Shown here in pieces: positions 6,653-13,017 of a stretch of 13,017 nucleotides of DNA (the first letter of the stretch is position 1; every line of letters begins with the position of its first letter). Under the pieces are notes generated by a model, which did no database searches, was not told the origin of the DNA, and was given only the letters and a program-made list of their open reading frames with translations. The position numbers were made by a program, and so were the translations under genes. Origin of the DNA: Planctomycetia bacterium (GTDB taxonomy: Bacteria > Planctomycetota > Phycisphaerae > Phycisphaerales > SM1A02); NCBI GenBank assembly GCA_005799475.1, contig SYGQ01000118.1, forward strand, positions 1 to 13,017, in the 5' to 3' direction.

Positions 6653-8553
6653 TCGTCTTCGTCGGGAGCCTCGCCGGATCGCAGTGGGCCAAACAGTTCC
6701 GCGAGGACCGTGGTGGCAAAGGCACCCGGGGGCAAGTCGAATGACACCTTGACGAATGGGCCGTGCTCGTCGGCGCCTGCTTCGAGCGCCGGATTGGTGA
6801 GAAAGACCCTGACCGGCCGCCGCGCGCCCGACGGTGGGAATGGGGCCTGCGTGAACGCCTCGAGCGTCGTCCCAAACGCGTCCATTGCGGCCTGTTCGGC
6901 ATCGTGCGCGGCATTCGAGGCCTCGAGCATCTTCGCTCCCGGCAAGAGCGCCGTGGCCGACAGCTCACGAGTCGCGGCCGCGTCGCGTGCCATCGCGAGA
7001 CCCGTCGCGTCGACCCGAGTGCACCGATTCGTGGTGCCGTCGATGACGACATCACCTTCGTTGACGGTGGCGAGTGCGCCGTCATCGATTCGCTGGTCGA
7101 GCACGCGATTGAAGATGGCCGACTGCAGCGCGCTGATCCAGAAGCGAAGGCGTTCGCCTCCGAGCGACTTCACCGCGCGCGCGGGTTTCCATCCACGCGA
7201 GAGCCCAAGTGCCACAAGCCGTTCGGCGGTGTCGTTCGCTCCCCACAGTGGCACGCTCGCGCTCCATCGGCCTTGTTCGCAAGCTTCGCGCGCCTCGCGC
7301 TGATGGGGCGGGAAGGGAAGATTCGAGAGGCCTGTGAGTTCACCGACGAGTTCGTCCCATCGTTCTTGAAGTGCGAGCAGACCGAGCCGGTGATTGTTGA
7401 GTCGCGAGCCGAATCGCTGCGGTCCGAAAGCATTTGGGATGCCGCTCGATTCGAGGGCACGCAATCTCCGCAAGATGGTGGGCGCGATCATCGGATCGAC
7501 TTCGCGCACGCGGATCGCAAATCGGTTGCCCGAGAGTTGGCCCCTGCGGAGCTTGTTCGAATGCCAGCGCGTCCAGAGCACCGCGATTCCCGGGTGCACA
7601 AGCGCGCCGGGAATCGTGCCGTGCGGGAGGTTGACGGAGATCGTCTGGCGGGTCTCGGCTCGACGATCCTTGATGCCTGCGAAGCCGATCGCGTCGAGTC
7701 GGACGCCGCAGTGCGTGGCGACCACACGAAGCATCTCATCGTGCGCGACGCCGCTCTTATGGATTCCGAGGAGCAAGTGCTCGCCCTCGCCGCTTGGCGT
7801 GAGATCCGAGAGCTCGTCAACGAGAAAGTCGCCCGGGCGTGCCTTCACGAGGCCGCCGGGTCCATCGGTCCCCGTGAGTGTCCGCGTCGCGAGGGGCGAA
7901 GGAAGCGTTCGCGGATCGCGTTGCGAAAACGAAGCGAGCGCCCGTTCGATCTGCGCGACGGGATCCACGGAGTGATCGATCCGCAGGGCTCGCCAGCCTC
8001 GTGCGCGCGCTGCGGCGACATTCTCGTGGAGATCATCGACGAAGAGGATTTCGTGTGGCGTGCACGCCATCGCGCGCTCGAAGGCTTCGTAGATCTGAGG
8101 ATCCGGCTTCGCGAGGTGCAGGAGGTGCGATGCGTGCCGGTGCCTGATGGCGGCGAACGCGTTCGAGGTCGTGCGCATCTGCTCCCAGTGGCGGTCGTTG
8201 GTGTTTGAGAGGCATGCGATGGCGACGCCCCGTGACGCGAGTCGTTCGAGAAGTTCGCGCACCCCCGGATAGTCGCCGAGAATGATCACATCGTGAACGC
8301 GAGTGATCTCCTCGACGGTGGGTCCACCGAGCAGAGTCGCCATCCGTGTGGCGTACTCGTCGAAGCCCATGACGCCGCGGTGCAACTGGTCGCCAAGCGC
8401 CTCCTGGGCTTTCGCGCGCTCAAGGGCGCGCACACCGATGCCCGGATCGTGCGCGACCCCCGCCCGTTCGCACGCCTCCTCCCACGACCGACAAATGCGT
8501 ACGACGACGCCCCCCAAGTCGAGACAGAGGACCCGTGGCAGCTTCGCGGTCAT
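6580..8553 (-). CDS. truD: HAD phosphatase - TruD tRNA pseudouridine synthase fusion
   Basis: This 657-residue protein joins two enzymes. Residues 1-205 are a YihX-like HAD phosphatase: D12 in LDLGGVV, SNTN at 116-119, K149 in AKPDPQIYEAF, and VDDLHENVAAARARG at 172-186. Residues 234-624 are TruD, which makes pseudouridine 13 in some tRNAs: KARPGDFLVDE, FAGIKDRRAETRQ (291-303, catalytic D296), SGNRFAIRVRE, NAFGPQRFG (374-382), RFWISALQSAIFN (470-482) and LPPGAFATTVLAEL (608-621). The linker is short (about 206-233). No ATG or TTG start lies between the domains; only GTG codons at V196 (7968) and V236 could start a separate TruD. The tail (636-657) is poly-Ser and lies opposite the BFN gene. 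ATG 8553 overlaps the tadA stop (ATGA), so the two are likely translationally coupled. The HAD substrate is unknown. Confidence 0.9.
   Translation of the reverse strand: MTAKLPRVLCLDLGGVVVRICRSWEEACERAGVAHDPGIGVRALERAKAQEALGDQLHRGVMGFDEYATRMATLLGGPTVEEITRVHDVIILGDYPGVRELLERLASRGVAIACLSNTNDRHWEQMRTTSNAFAAIRHRHASHLLHLAKPDPQIYEAFERAMACTPHEILFVDDLHENVAAARARGWRALRIDHSVDPVAQIERALASFSQRDPRTLPSPLATRTLTGTDGPGGLVKARPGDFLVDELSDLTPSGEGEHLLLGIHKSGVAHDEMLRVVATHCGVRLDAIGFAGIKDRRAETRQTISVNLPHGTIPGALVHPGIAVLWTRWHSNKLRRGQLSGNRFAIRVREVDPMIAPTILRRLRALESSGIPNAFGPQRFGSRLNNHRLGLLALQERWDELVGELTGLSNLPFPPHQREAREACEQGRWSASVPLWGANDTAERLVALGLSRGWKPARAVKSLGGERLRFWISALQSAIFNRVLDQRIDDGALATVNEGDVVIDGTTNRCTRVDATGLAMARDAAATRELSATALLPGAKMLEASNAAHDAEQAAMDAFGTTLEAFTQAPFPPSGARRPVRVFLTNPALEAGADEHGPFVKVSFDLPPGAFATTVLAELFGPLRSGEAPDEDDQSSSSSSSSSSSSDGSMTGGGAP
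6614..6649. repeat. GAC/GAT/GAG triplet repeat shared by two convergent genes
   Basis: Twelve consecutive GAN triplets (GAC, GAT or GAG) encode poly-Asp/Glu at the end of the BFN protein on the plus strand. Read on the minus strand, one base out of register, the same DNA gives a run of serine codons (mainly TCG and TCA) in the tail of the HAD-TruD protein. Triplet repeats of this sort can change length by slippage in steps of three, which would alter both tails without breaking either frame. Confidence 0.9.
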
Positions 8554-9089
8554 CGCCTCGTCGCGGCGCGCTGCGCCCTTCGCTCGGCGAAGAAGTCGGT
8601 GAGCAGACGACCGCACGCGGGCCCCATCACGCCACCAAAAACTTTCAGCCGGTGATTGAGCCGTCGATCGCGGCAGAGGTCGAAGAGTGTGTCAACCGCG
8701 CCCGCCTTTGGATCTCGCGCGCCATAGACAAGTCGCGAGATGCGCGCATTGACGAGGGCCCCCGCGCACATCGGGCAGGGTTCGAGCGTGACGGCCATCG
8801 AGCAGTCGACGAGACGCCATCCTCCGGCCACTGCCGCGGCGCGCCGAAGCGCCACGACTTCGGCGTGCCCCGTCGGATCGCTAGTGGCTTCGCGGTCGTT
8901 GGCGGCCTCACCGAGGATGGTCTCGCCTCGGTAGACGACGGCGGCCACCGGCACTTCGCCGCGGGAGGCGGCATGCGCGGCCAGTTGCATCGCGCGAAAC
9001 ATCATCCGTCGGTCGGTCGGTGTGACGCCCTCGTGGAGCCGTCGCAAGCGACGCCTTGCGCGCACTCGCCAGGCCGGAGGGACGATCAC
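8550..9089 (-). CDS. tadA: tRNA adenosine(34) deaminase TadA
   Basis: This 179-residue zinc deaminase matches TadA, which turns adenosine 34 of tRNA-Arg(ACG) to inosine so that one tRNA reads several codons. The zinc and catalytic motifs are HAE (75-77, E77 as proton shuttle) and PCPMCAGA (104-111, C105 and C108). The usual TadA blocks VPVAAVVYRG, NDREATSDPTGHAEVVAL, LVYGARDPKAGAV and NHRLKVFGGV are all present. The GTG start at 9089 is supported by its four-base overlap (GTGA) with the tatC stop and by a G-rich GGGGGAC ribosome-binding-like stretch a few bases before it. It gives about 28 extra N-terminal residues, Arg-rich, before the common MxxAxxxA helix; ATG codons at residues 29 and 30 are alternatives. 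A guanine or cytosine deaminase is less likely because of the full tRNA-type pattern. Confidence 0.91.
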   Translation of the reverse strand: MIVPPAWRVRARRRLRRLHEGVTPTDRRMMFRAMQLAAHAASRGEVPVAAVVYRGETILGEAANDREATSDPTGHAEVVALRRAAAVAGGWRLVDCSMAVTLEPCPMCAGALVNARISRLVYGARDPKAGAVDTLFDLCRDRRLNHRLKVFGGVMGPACGRLLTDFFAERRAQRAATRR

Positions 9090-10132
9090 TCGTCCCCCAC
9101 ATTGCCTTCGCGACGGCTCGACGGATCTTGCGCGGCCGCACCGCGTCGCCGGAACTTCTCCCCGAACGATCCCAGCACCGTGCCCCGGCTGACGCGCGAG
9201 ACGGGCGCGATGATGATGAGCAGGATCGAGAACTCATAGAGGAGATAGAGCGGCAGCGACACGAGCAGCAGCGAGAACAAGTCCCCGGGGGCGACGGCGG
9301 CGGCGAGGACAACGATGCCGAAGATCGCGTAACGGCGTCCCTTGCGCAGCACTGCCGGCGTGACAATCCCCGTCCAACTCAAGAGGAGCAGCACGACCGG
9401 CAACTGGAATGCGAGCGCGAGGCAGAGCGCGAAGAGCAGGATGAAGTCGAGATACTCGCTCAAGCGAAAACTCGGGGTGAGCGTCCCGGGATGGTCGAGC
9501 GGAATCCGAGCGATCTCGACGCGTTTGGCGTCACCTTCGACCGGAAGCGCGACGCGGACCTCATGTCGAGGCGCATTGATCCACATTTCGCCCGGCGAGG
9601 CCGTGGAGGGGTCTTCGTCGAGGATGCGAAGGGTGTGGGTGCTCGGTGCGGCATCGCCGGTTCGCGGCGCGAGTCTTGCTGACTCGACGCTGAAACTCAC
9701 GAGCACGGTGAGCATCAGGGGGAGCAGCACGAAGTAAAGGAGTGCAAGGCCGGTCAAGGCCAAGATGCCGCTGCCCGGGAGCAAGAGCCGGACGAAGCGC
9801 TGCTCGTTCTGATGCAGCCCAGGCGAGACAAATCTCCACGCCTGCCAGAGGATCCACGGGGCGGCGATGACGAGTGCTCCAATGAGCGCAATCTTGAGAT
9901 CCGCCATCATCGTCTCGATCGGGCTCAGCACGATCATCTGCGCTGCGAGACCATTGGCCGCCATCGCTTGGAAGAGGGGCTCGCAGAGGTAGTTCCGCAC
10001 CGACGACGCGAAGGCGAAGAGAACCGCCATCAGTGGTAGGGGAACCACCAAACTCAGAATGAGTCGTCGCCGCAACTCCTCGAGGTGATCGCCGAAGCTC
10101 ATCGTGGATTCTTGCGGGGATTTCAGCGCCAT
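9086..10132 (-). CDS. tatC: Twin-arginine translocase subunit TatC with an extra periplasmic segment
   Basis: TatC is the membrane receptor that recognises twin-arginine signal peptides and exports folded proteins. This one has 348 residues, well above the usual 240-260. The family signatures are clear: MSFGDHLEELRRRLI (11-25), SPIETMMADLKIAL (70-83), a helix-rich core, VVLAAAVAPGDLFSLLLVSLPLYLLYE (274-300), and six likely membrane helices near 24-44, 80-100, 118-145, 227-252, 268-286 and 288-311. The extra length is mostly a polar block at about 150-222, between helices 3 and 4, which should face the periplasm. It holds a DEDPSTASPGEMWINAPRHEV stretch split across 172-192 and reads like a small beta-rich insert. 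A charged, Arg-rich C-tail (326-348) also extends the protein. tatD lies 26 bases upstream, tadA overlaps the stop. No tatA or tatB is in the window. Confidence 0.94.
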   Translation of the reverse strand: MALKSPQESTMSFGDHLEELRRRLILSLVVPLPLMAVLFAFASSVRNYLCEPLFQAMAANGLAAQMIVLSPIETMMADLKIALIGALVIAAPWILWQAWRFVSPGLHQNEQRFVRLLLPGSGILALTGLALLYFVLLPLMLTVLVSFSVESARLAPRTGDAAPSTHTLRILDEDPSTASPGEMWINAPRHEVRVALPVEGDAKRVEIARIPLDHPGTLTPSFRLSEYLDFILLFALCLALAFQLPVVLLLLSWTGIVTPAVLRKGRRYAIFGIVVLAAAVAPGDLFSLLLVSLPLYLLYEFSILLIIIAPVSRVSRGTVLGSFGEKFRRRGAAAQDPSSRREGNVGDE

Positions 10133-10158
10133 CGGCGCACCATGGTAGGGGTCGGGCG

Positions 10159-10950
10159 CTAGTGAACGACTTCGAGCGAAGGTCCAAAGAACGCGACGGC
10201 GTTGCGATCGAGTTGCGCGTCGAGGTCGGCCTCGCTCATCCCGTGGACACGCGCGAGTTCACGCGCGACGAGCACGACCCATCGCGGTTCGTTGGGCCAC
10301 GCGCCACGCTCGGGCGCTGGTGCAAGAAACGGCGAGTCCGTCTCGACCATGACCCGGTCAAGCGGTACGAGCTTCGCGGCGCGGCGGACTTCGGGGGCAT
10401 TGGCGTAGGTGAGTACGCCGGTGAATGAGACCCACGCGCCGAACTCCAGCACCATCTCTGCGTCGTGCTCGTCGCCGGTGAAGCAGTGGAAGACGAAGCG
10501 AGGAGCGGGGAGGCCGCTCGCGCGCAGGATCGGGAGCAGGTCGGCGAACGCCTTGCGACAGTGCACAATGATCGGCTTGTCGATCCCCTGTGCACGCCAC
10601 GCCGCGATGCGCTCGAGTTGCTCATCGAGGACGAGCCGCTGGACACTCAGCGTTGGCGTCGTGTGGTGCTTGTCGAGTCCGAGTTCGCCCCACGCCACGC
10701 ACTTGGGCTGGAGGGCTGCCTGATGCATCTGGTTCCAGTCGCGCGGTTTGTCCGCGTAGAGCGGATGCACGCCGGCCGAAGCGAACAGCCCGGCATGCTG
10801 CGCGGCCAGCGCAACAGTCGCGAGAGAATCCGCAGTCGTCGTGGCGATCGTGATCGCCCCGCGCACCCCCGCGGTTCGTGCGCGCTCAAGCACCTGGGCT
10901 ACCTGTCCCGAAAAATCAGAGAAGGTGAGGTGGCAGTGAGTGTCGATCAC
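10159..10950 (-). CDS. tatD: TatD-family metal-dependent hydrolase / DNase
   Basis: This 263-residue protein is a TatD-family TIM-barrel hydrolase; characterised members act as Mg-dependent 3'-5' exonucleases on DNA or RNA or as D-aminoacyl-tRNA deacylase-like enzymes. Metal ligands fall where expected: H5 and H7 in DTHCHL, E89 in GELGLD, H130 in IIVHCRKA, H155 in FHCFTGD and D205 in ETDSPFLAP. The length is typical. The start is GTG at 10950, which gives MIDTHCHL, the standard N-terminus; no other in-frame start lies before the upstream stop codon. I see no good Shine-Dalgarno sequence. The protein is cytoplasmic in known cases and is not part of the Tat export machine, although the gene often sits beside tatC, as here. 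It heads a minus-strand operon with tatC, tadA and the HAD-TruD gene. Confidence 0.92.
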   Translation of the reverse strand: MIDTHCHLTFSDFSGQVAQVLERARTAGVRGAITIATTTADSLATVALAAQHAGLFASAGVHPLYADKPRDWNQMHQAALQPKCVAWGELGLDKHHTTPTLSVQRLVLDEQLERIAAWRAQGIDKPIIVHCRKAFADLLPILRASGLPAPRFVFHCFTGDEHDAEMVLEFGAWVSFTGVLTYANAPEVRRAAKLVPLDRVMVETDSPFLAPAPERGAWPNEPRWVVLVARELARVHGMSEADLDAQLDRNAVAFFGPSLEVVH

Positions 10951-10982
10951 ATGGCTACAGTATTCCGTCCCCGAAACTGGTG

Positions 10983-10988
10983 GTTATA
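10983..10988 (-). promoter_or_regulatory. Possible -10 element for the tatD operon
   Basis: On the minus strand the sequence reads TATAAC, five of six bases of the common -10 box, 32 bases before the tatD GTG. No matching -35 box is visible at the usual spacing, so this is only a candidate. It touches the inverted repeat at 10989-11016. Confidence 0.3.
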
Positions 10989-11016
10989 GGACACATCTGG
11001 ACTGGCTAGGGTGTCC
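10989..11016. repeat. Inverted repeat GGACAC-N16-GTGTCC between tatD and actA
   Basis: Perfect 6-base arms (GGACAC 10989-10994, GTGTCC 11011-11016) are separated by 16 bases. The repeat lies directly beside the candidate tatD -10 box and would cover its -35 region, which is where a repressor or activator site would be expected. The arms are facts of the sequence; the regulatory role is inferred. Confidence 0.35.
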
Positions 11017-11064
11017 GCAATCCGAGTTCCGAATTGGCGAGGGTTCAGCGGTTATTGGTTCACC

Positions 11065-11094
11065 TTGACGCACCTGCAACCCGACCCGTAGTCT
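11065..11094 (+). promoter_or_regulatory. Possible promoter of the act operon
   Basis: TTGACG (11065-11070) matches five of six bases of a housekeeping -35 box, and TAGTCT (11089-11094) follows after 18 bases with the key T, A and last T of a -10 box. Transcription would begin near 11101, leaving a leader of about 47 bases before the actA ATG. The -10 match is weak. Confidence 0.35.
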
Positions 11095-11147
11095 TCTCTA
11101 TTCACCCTGAGATTGTGAAAAAAGGCACAAAGTCCGATCTCATCCAC

Positions 11148-11801
11148 ATGAGCCGATTCCTCTTTCCCCGTTGGTCAAACGCCCTTCTGCCATTCCTGCT
11201 TGTGGCGGGCGCGACCGTCCCCCTCTACGCGGCGCTCTTGGTGGCGTACGGACTCAGCCCGAAGACGCTCGACGCGCTGTACCAGCCCGTGCAGCCGGTT
11301 CCCTACAGCCACGCGCTGCATGTCGGGGAGCTCGGGCTCGACTGCCGCTACTGCCACAACACCGTCGAACGCGCCTCGTTCGCCGCCGTGCCACCGACGC
11401 AGACTTGCATGAACTGCCACACGCAGATTCACAAGGACAGCCCCAGACTGTCAAAGGTGCGCGAGTCGTACGAGGCTGGCACTTCGATCGAATGGGTCAA
11501 GGTGCACAAGCTCCCCGACTACTCCTACTTTGACCATAGTGCGCATGTGAATCGTGGGGTCGGATGCGTCGAGTGCCATGGGCGCGTCGACCAGATGGAG
11601 GTTGTGTACCGCTTTTCGCCGCTGGCGATGGGCTGGTGCCTTGAGTGCCACCGGAACCCTGACGACCGCCTGCGCCCGGTGTCGCAGATCACGAACCTGG
11701 CATGGGACCAGAAGGTCGAGATGACCCAGGAAGAGCGCGCGGCGCTCAAGGCGCTCTACCACATCAGCCCTAGCGAGAACTGCTCCACATGTCATCGATG
11801 A
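11148..11801 (+). CDS. actA: ActA, pentaheme cytochrome c subunit of alternative complex III
   Basis: The 217-residue protein is the pentaheme subunit of alternative complex III, which oxidises quinol and passes electrons to a periplasmic carrier or oxidase. Five CXXCH heme sites are visible: C66-H70, C87-H91, C140-H144, C164-H168 and C212-H216. One N-terminal membrane segment (about 11-34) should anchor it on the periplasmic side. Family stretches include YQPVQPVPYSHALHVGELG (45-63), VPPTQTCMNCH, KLPDYSYFDHSAHVNRGV and DQMEVVYRFSPLAMGWCLECH. ATG 11148 is chosen because MSRFLFPRWSN resembles the usual ActA N-terminus; longer in-frame starts (TTG 11034, GTG 11115) add unrelated residues. The stop overlaps the actB start by four bases (ATGA). 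A hydrazine-type multiheme protein is less likely given the next gene. Confidence 0.92.
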   Translation: MSRFLFPRWSNALLPFLLVAGATVPLYAALLVAYGLSPKTLDALYQPVQPVPYSHALHVGELGLDCRYCHNTVERASFAAVPPTQTCMNCHTQIHKDSPRLSKVRESYEAGTSIEWVKVHKLPDYSYFDHSAHVNRGVGCVECHGRVDQMEVVYRFSPLAMGWCLECHRNPDDRLRPVSQITNLAWDQKVEMTQEERAALKALYHISPSENCSTCHR

Positions 11802-13017
11802 AAGACCGGTACTGGCGCAGCGTCGAAGACCTCCAGGGCTCGCAGGAGTTCAAGGAGTGGATGCACCGTGAGTTTCAAGACGGCGCCACGGAACTCTCAG
11901 GCGAGGATCGCCGTCACTTCCTCAAGGTGATGGGAGCGTCGTTCGCGCTCGCCGGGCTCGGCGTGGCCGGGTGCCGCCGCTGGCCGGAGACGCATGTCGT
12001 TCCCGCCGCGAATCAGCCGCCGAATCGCGTGCCCGGCGATCCCGTGTACTACGCCACAGCATGGGAATTCGCGGGATTCGCACAGCCAGTCCTGGCCAAG
12101 AGTTTCGATGGCCGCCCGATCAAACTCGAGCCCAATCCTGATCATCCCTTCGGCGGCGTCGGACTTGCCTCGGCCGCGCAGGCTCAGGTGCTTGCGCTCT
12201 ACGATCCCGATCGGAGCCGCACCGTGCTCTCGAAGGGCACCCGTTCGACCTACCCACAGTTCAGTTCGTTCTTGCGATCCAAGGCGGCAGAACTTCGTGC
12301 CAAGGGTGGCAAGGGCCTGGGCATTCTCACCGAGTTCCACAGCGGCGCGACTTTCTCCGACCTTGCCGCGACCCTGATGACGGCCTTCCCTGGCGCGGTC
12401 ATTGCCGCATGGGAGCCACTCAACCGAGACAATGCGATCGAGGGGACGGCGATCGCCTTCTCGTCGCCGCGCCGAGTCTTCAACCACTTTGACCAGGCCA
12501 AGGTCATCGTCTCGCTCGGCGATGATTTCCTCTACTCGACGCCGTTGGCTTCGCAGTGGGCCTTCGCGTGGTCAAAGGGCCGCGCGGTCGAGGCGGCAGA
12601 CCCCAAGGCTCAGGAGATTTCTCGCCTGTACGCGATCGAGAGTGGCCTTTCGGTCACCGGCATGAATGCTGACGAGCGGCTCGCCGTTCGTCCGAGTTCC
12701 GTGGCCCTCGCGGCGGCGTTGATCGCCAACGCCATCGATGTGTCGCACGGGGATGCGGGACTCAGGAGTGCGATCGATGCGCTCGCAAACAGTCCATCGG
12801 CGCAGGCGCTTCTCGCAGGCCGCGGCAAGGCCGTGATCGATGCGATCGTTGCCGACCTCAAGGCTCACAAGAGCCACGCGCTCTTGACCGCGGGCGACTC
12901 GTCCTCGCCGCTGACGCACGCCATCGTTGCCCTGTGCAACTCGGCACTCGGCAGCGTTGGCACTACGGTGACCTACCTCGACGAGGGATTCGTCGGCGCC
13001 GATGGCCGCTTCGAAGC
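11798..13017 (+). CDS. actB: ActB, Tat-variant iron-sulfur/molybdopterin-oxidoreductase-like subunit (partial)
   Basis: The frame is open to the window edge, giving 406 residues of the N-terminal part of ActB, the large electron-transfer subunit of alternative complex III. ActB descends from molybdopterin oxidoreductases but in studied complexes carries iron-sulfur clusters and no molybdenum cofactor. The start YWRSVEDLQGSQEFKEWMH (5-23) followed by the twin-arginine motif RRHFLKVMG (38-46), a hydrophobic stretch and GVAGC (55-59) is the known Tat-variant leader of this family. Then come VPGDPVYYATAW, GRPIKLEPNPDHP and a long Ala-rich alpha/beta region. The cluster-binding C-terminal ferredoxin-like part lies beyond the window. 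The ATG overlaps the actA stop, so the two are cotranslated. C59 may be a lipoprotein cysteine; that is inference. Confidence 0.9.
   Translation, partial: MKDRYWRSVEDLQGSQEFKEWMHREFQDGATELSGEDRRHFLKVMGASFALAGLGVAGCRRWPETHVVPAANQPPNRVPGDPVYYATAWEFAGFAQPVLAKSFDGRPIKLEPNPDHPFGGVGLASAAQAQVLALYDPDRSRTVLSKGTRSTYPQFSSFLRSKAAELRAKGGKGLGILTEFHSGATFSDLAATLMTAFPGAVIAAWEPLNRDNAIEGTAIAFSSPRRVFNHFDQAKVIVSLGDDFLYSTPLASQWAFAWSKGRAVEAADPKAQEISRLYAIESGLSVTGMNADERLAVRPSSVALAAALIANAIDVSHGDAGLRSAIDALANSPSAQALLAGRGKAVIDAIVADLKAHKSHALLTAGDSSSPLTHAIVALCNSALGSVGTTVTYLDEGFVGADGRFE

Noticed and set aside
6763..8208. A 481-codon open frame on the plus strand
   Set aside because: It is antisense to the well-supported HAD-TruD gene, its translation is Arg-rich low complexity without a recognisable domain, and long antisense frames are common at this GC content.
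10139..10146. ACCATGGT palindrome between tatD and tatC
   Set aside because: Eight bases is too short to separate from chance, and the ATG in it is out of frame with tatC.
10159..10950. tatD as part of the Tat export machinery
   Set aside because: The name reflects gene position in E. coli; the sequence shows a metal-dependent hydrolase with no membrane segment.
11034..11147. Longer ActA starting from TTG 11034
   Set aside because: It uses a rare start and includes the candidate promoter region; MSRFLFPRWSN at 11148 matches the family N-terminus.

Overview
The window reads as a high-GC chromosomal segment of a planctomycete, most likely of the class Phycisphaerae. Four things point there. 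A secreted subtilase ends in a duplicated dockerin-like repeat with a WGGC…C linker. A small secreted protein ends in a VPAP / hydrophobic / RRRR sorting tail. The right edge starts an alternative complex III (Act) operon. Gene order mixes housekeeping genes in short, tightly coupled operons. The taxonomic call is inference from protein style; there is no rRNA here. I see no mobile element, CRISPR array, tRNA or rRNA.

Layout. (1) 35-529, plus strand: a PtsN-type PTS EIIA protein. (2) 684-1367, plus: a secreted, C-terminally sorted protein followed by a clear intrinsic terminator (1407-1430). (3) 4594 down to 1447, minus: metK, rsmB-like rRNA methyltransferase and an unknown four-helix membrane protein; metK and rsmB are joined by a GTGA start/stop overlap. 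(4) 4686-6652, plus, divergent from metK: a signal-peptide subtilase with dockerin repeats, then a bifunctional-nuclease (BFN/DUF151) protein two bases later. (5) 10950 down to 6580, minus: tatD, tatC, tadA and a fused HAD-phosphatase/TruD gene, with GTGA and ATGA overlaps at the last two junctions. (6) 11148-13017, plus, divergent from tatD: pentaheme cytochrome ActA and the N-terminal part of the Tat-variant iron-sulfur protein ActB, which runs off the window.

How the genes fit. MetK makes S-adenosylmethionine and the coupled RsmB-like enzyme uses it. TadA and TruD are both tRNA base-modifying enzymes, so the minus-strand operon leans towards tRNA maturation. TatC is the receptor of the twin-arginine export pathway, and the divergent operon opens with a large exported respiratory protein carrying a twin-arginine motif. 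The subtilase and the VPAP-tail protein are the cell-surface or secreted part of the window.

The most unusual items are: the single-frame HAD-TruD fusion; its tail-to-tail 73-bp overlap with the BFN gene, where one GAC-type triplet repeat encodes poly-Asp on one strand and poly-Ser on the other; a roughly 70-residue periplasmic insertion in TatC; and two inverted repeats built on GGAC…GTGTCC, one in each divergent intergenic region. I did not find evidence of a wholly new multi-gene system. No gene-free stretch exceeds about 200 bases.
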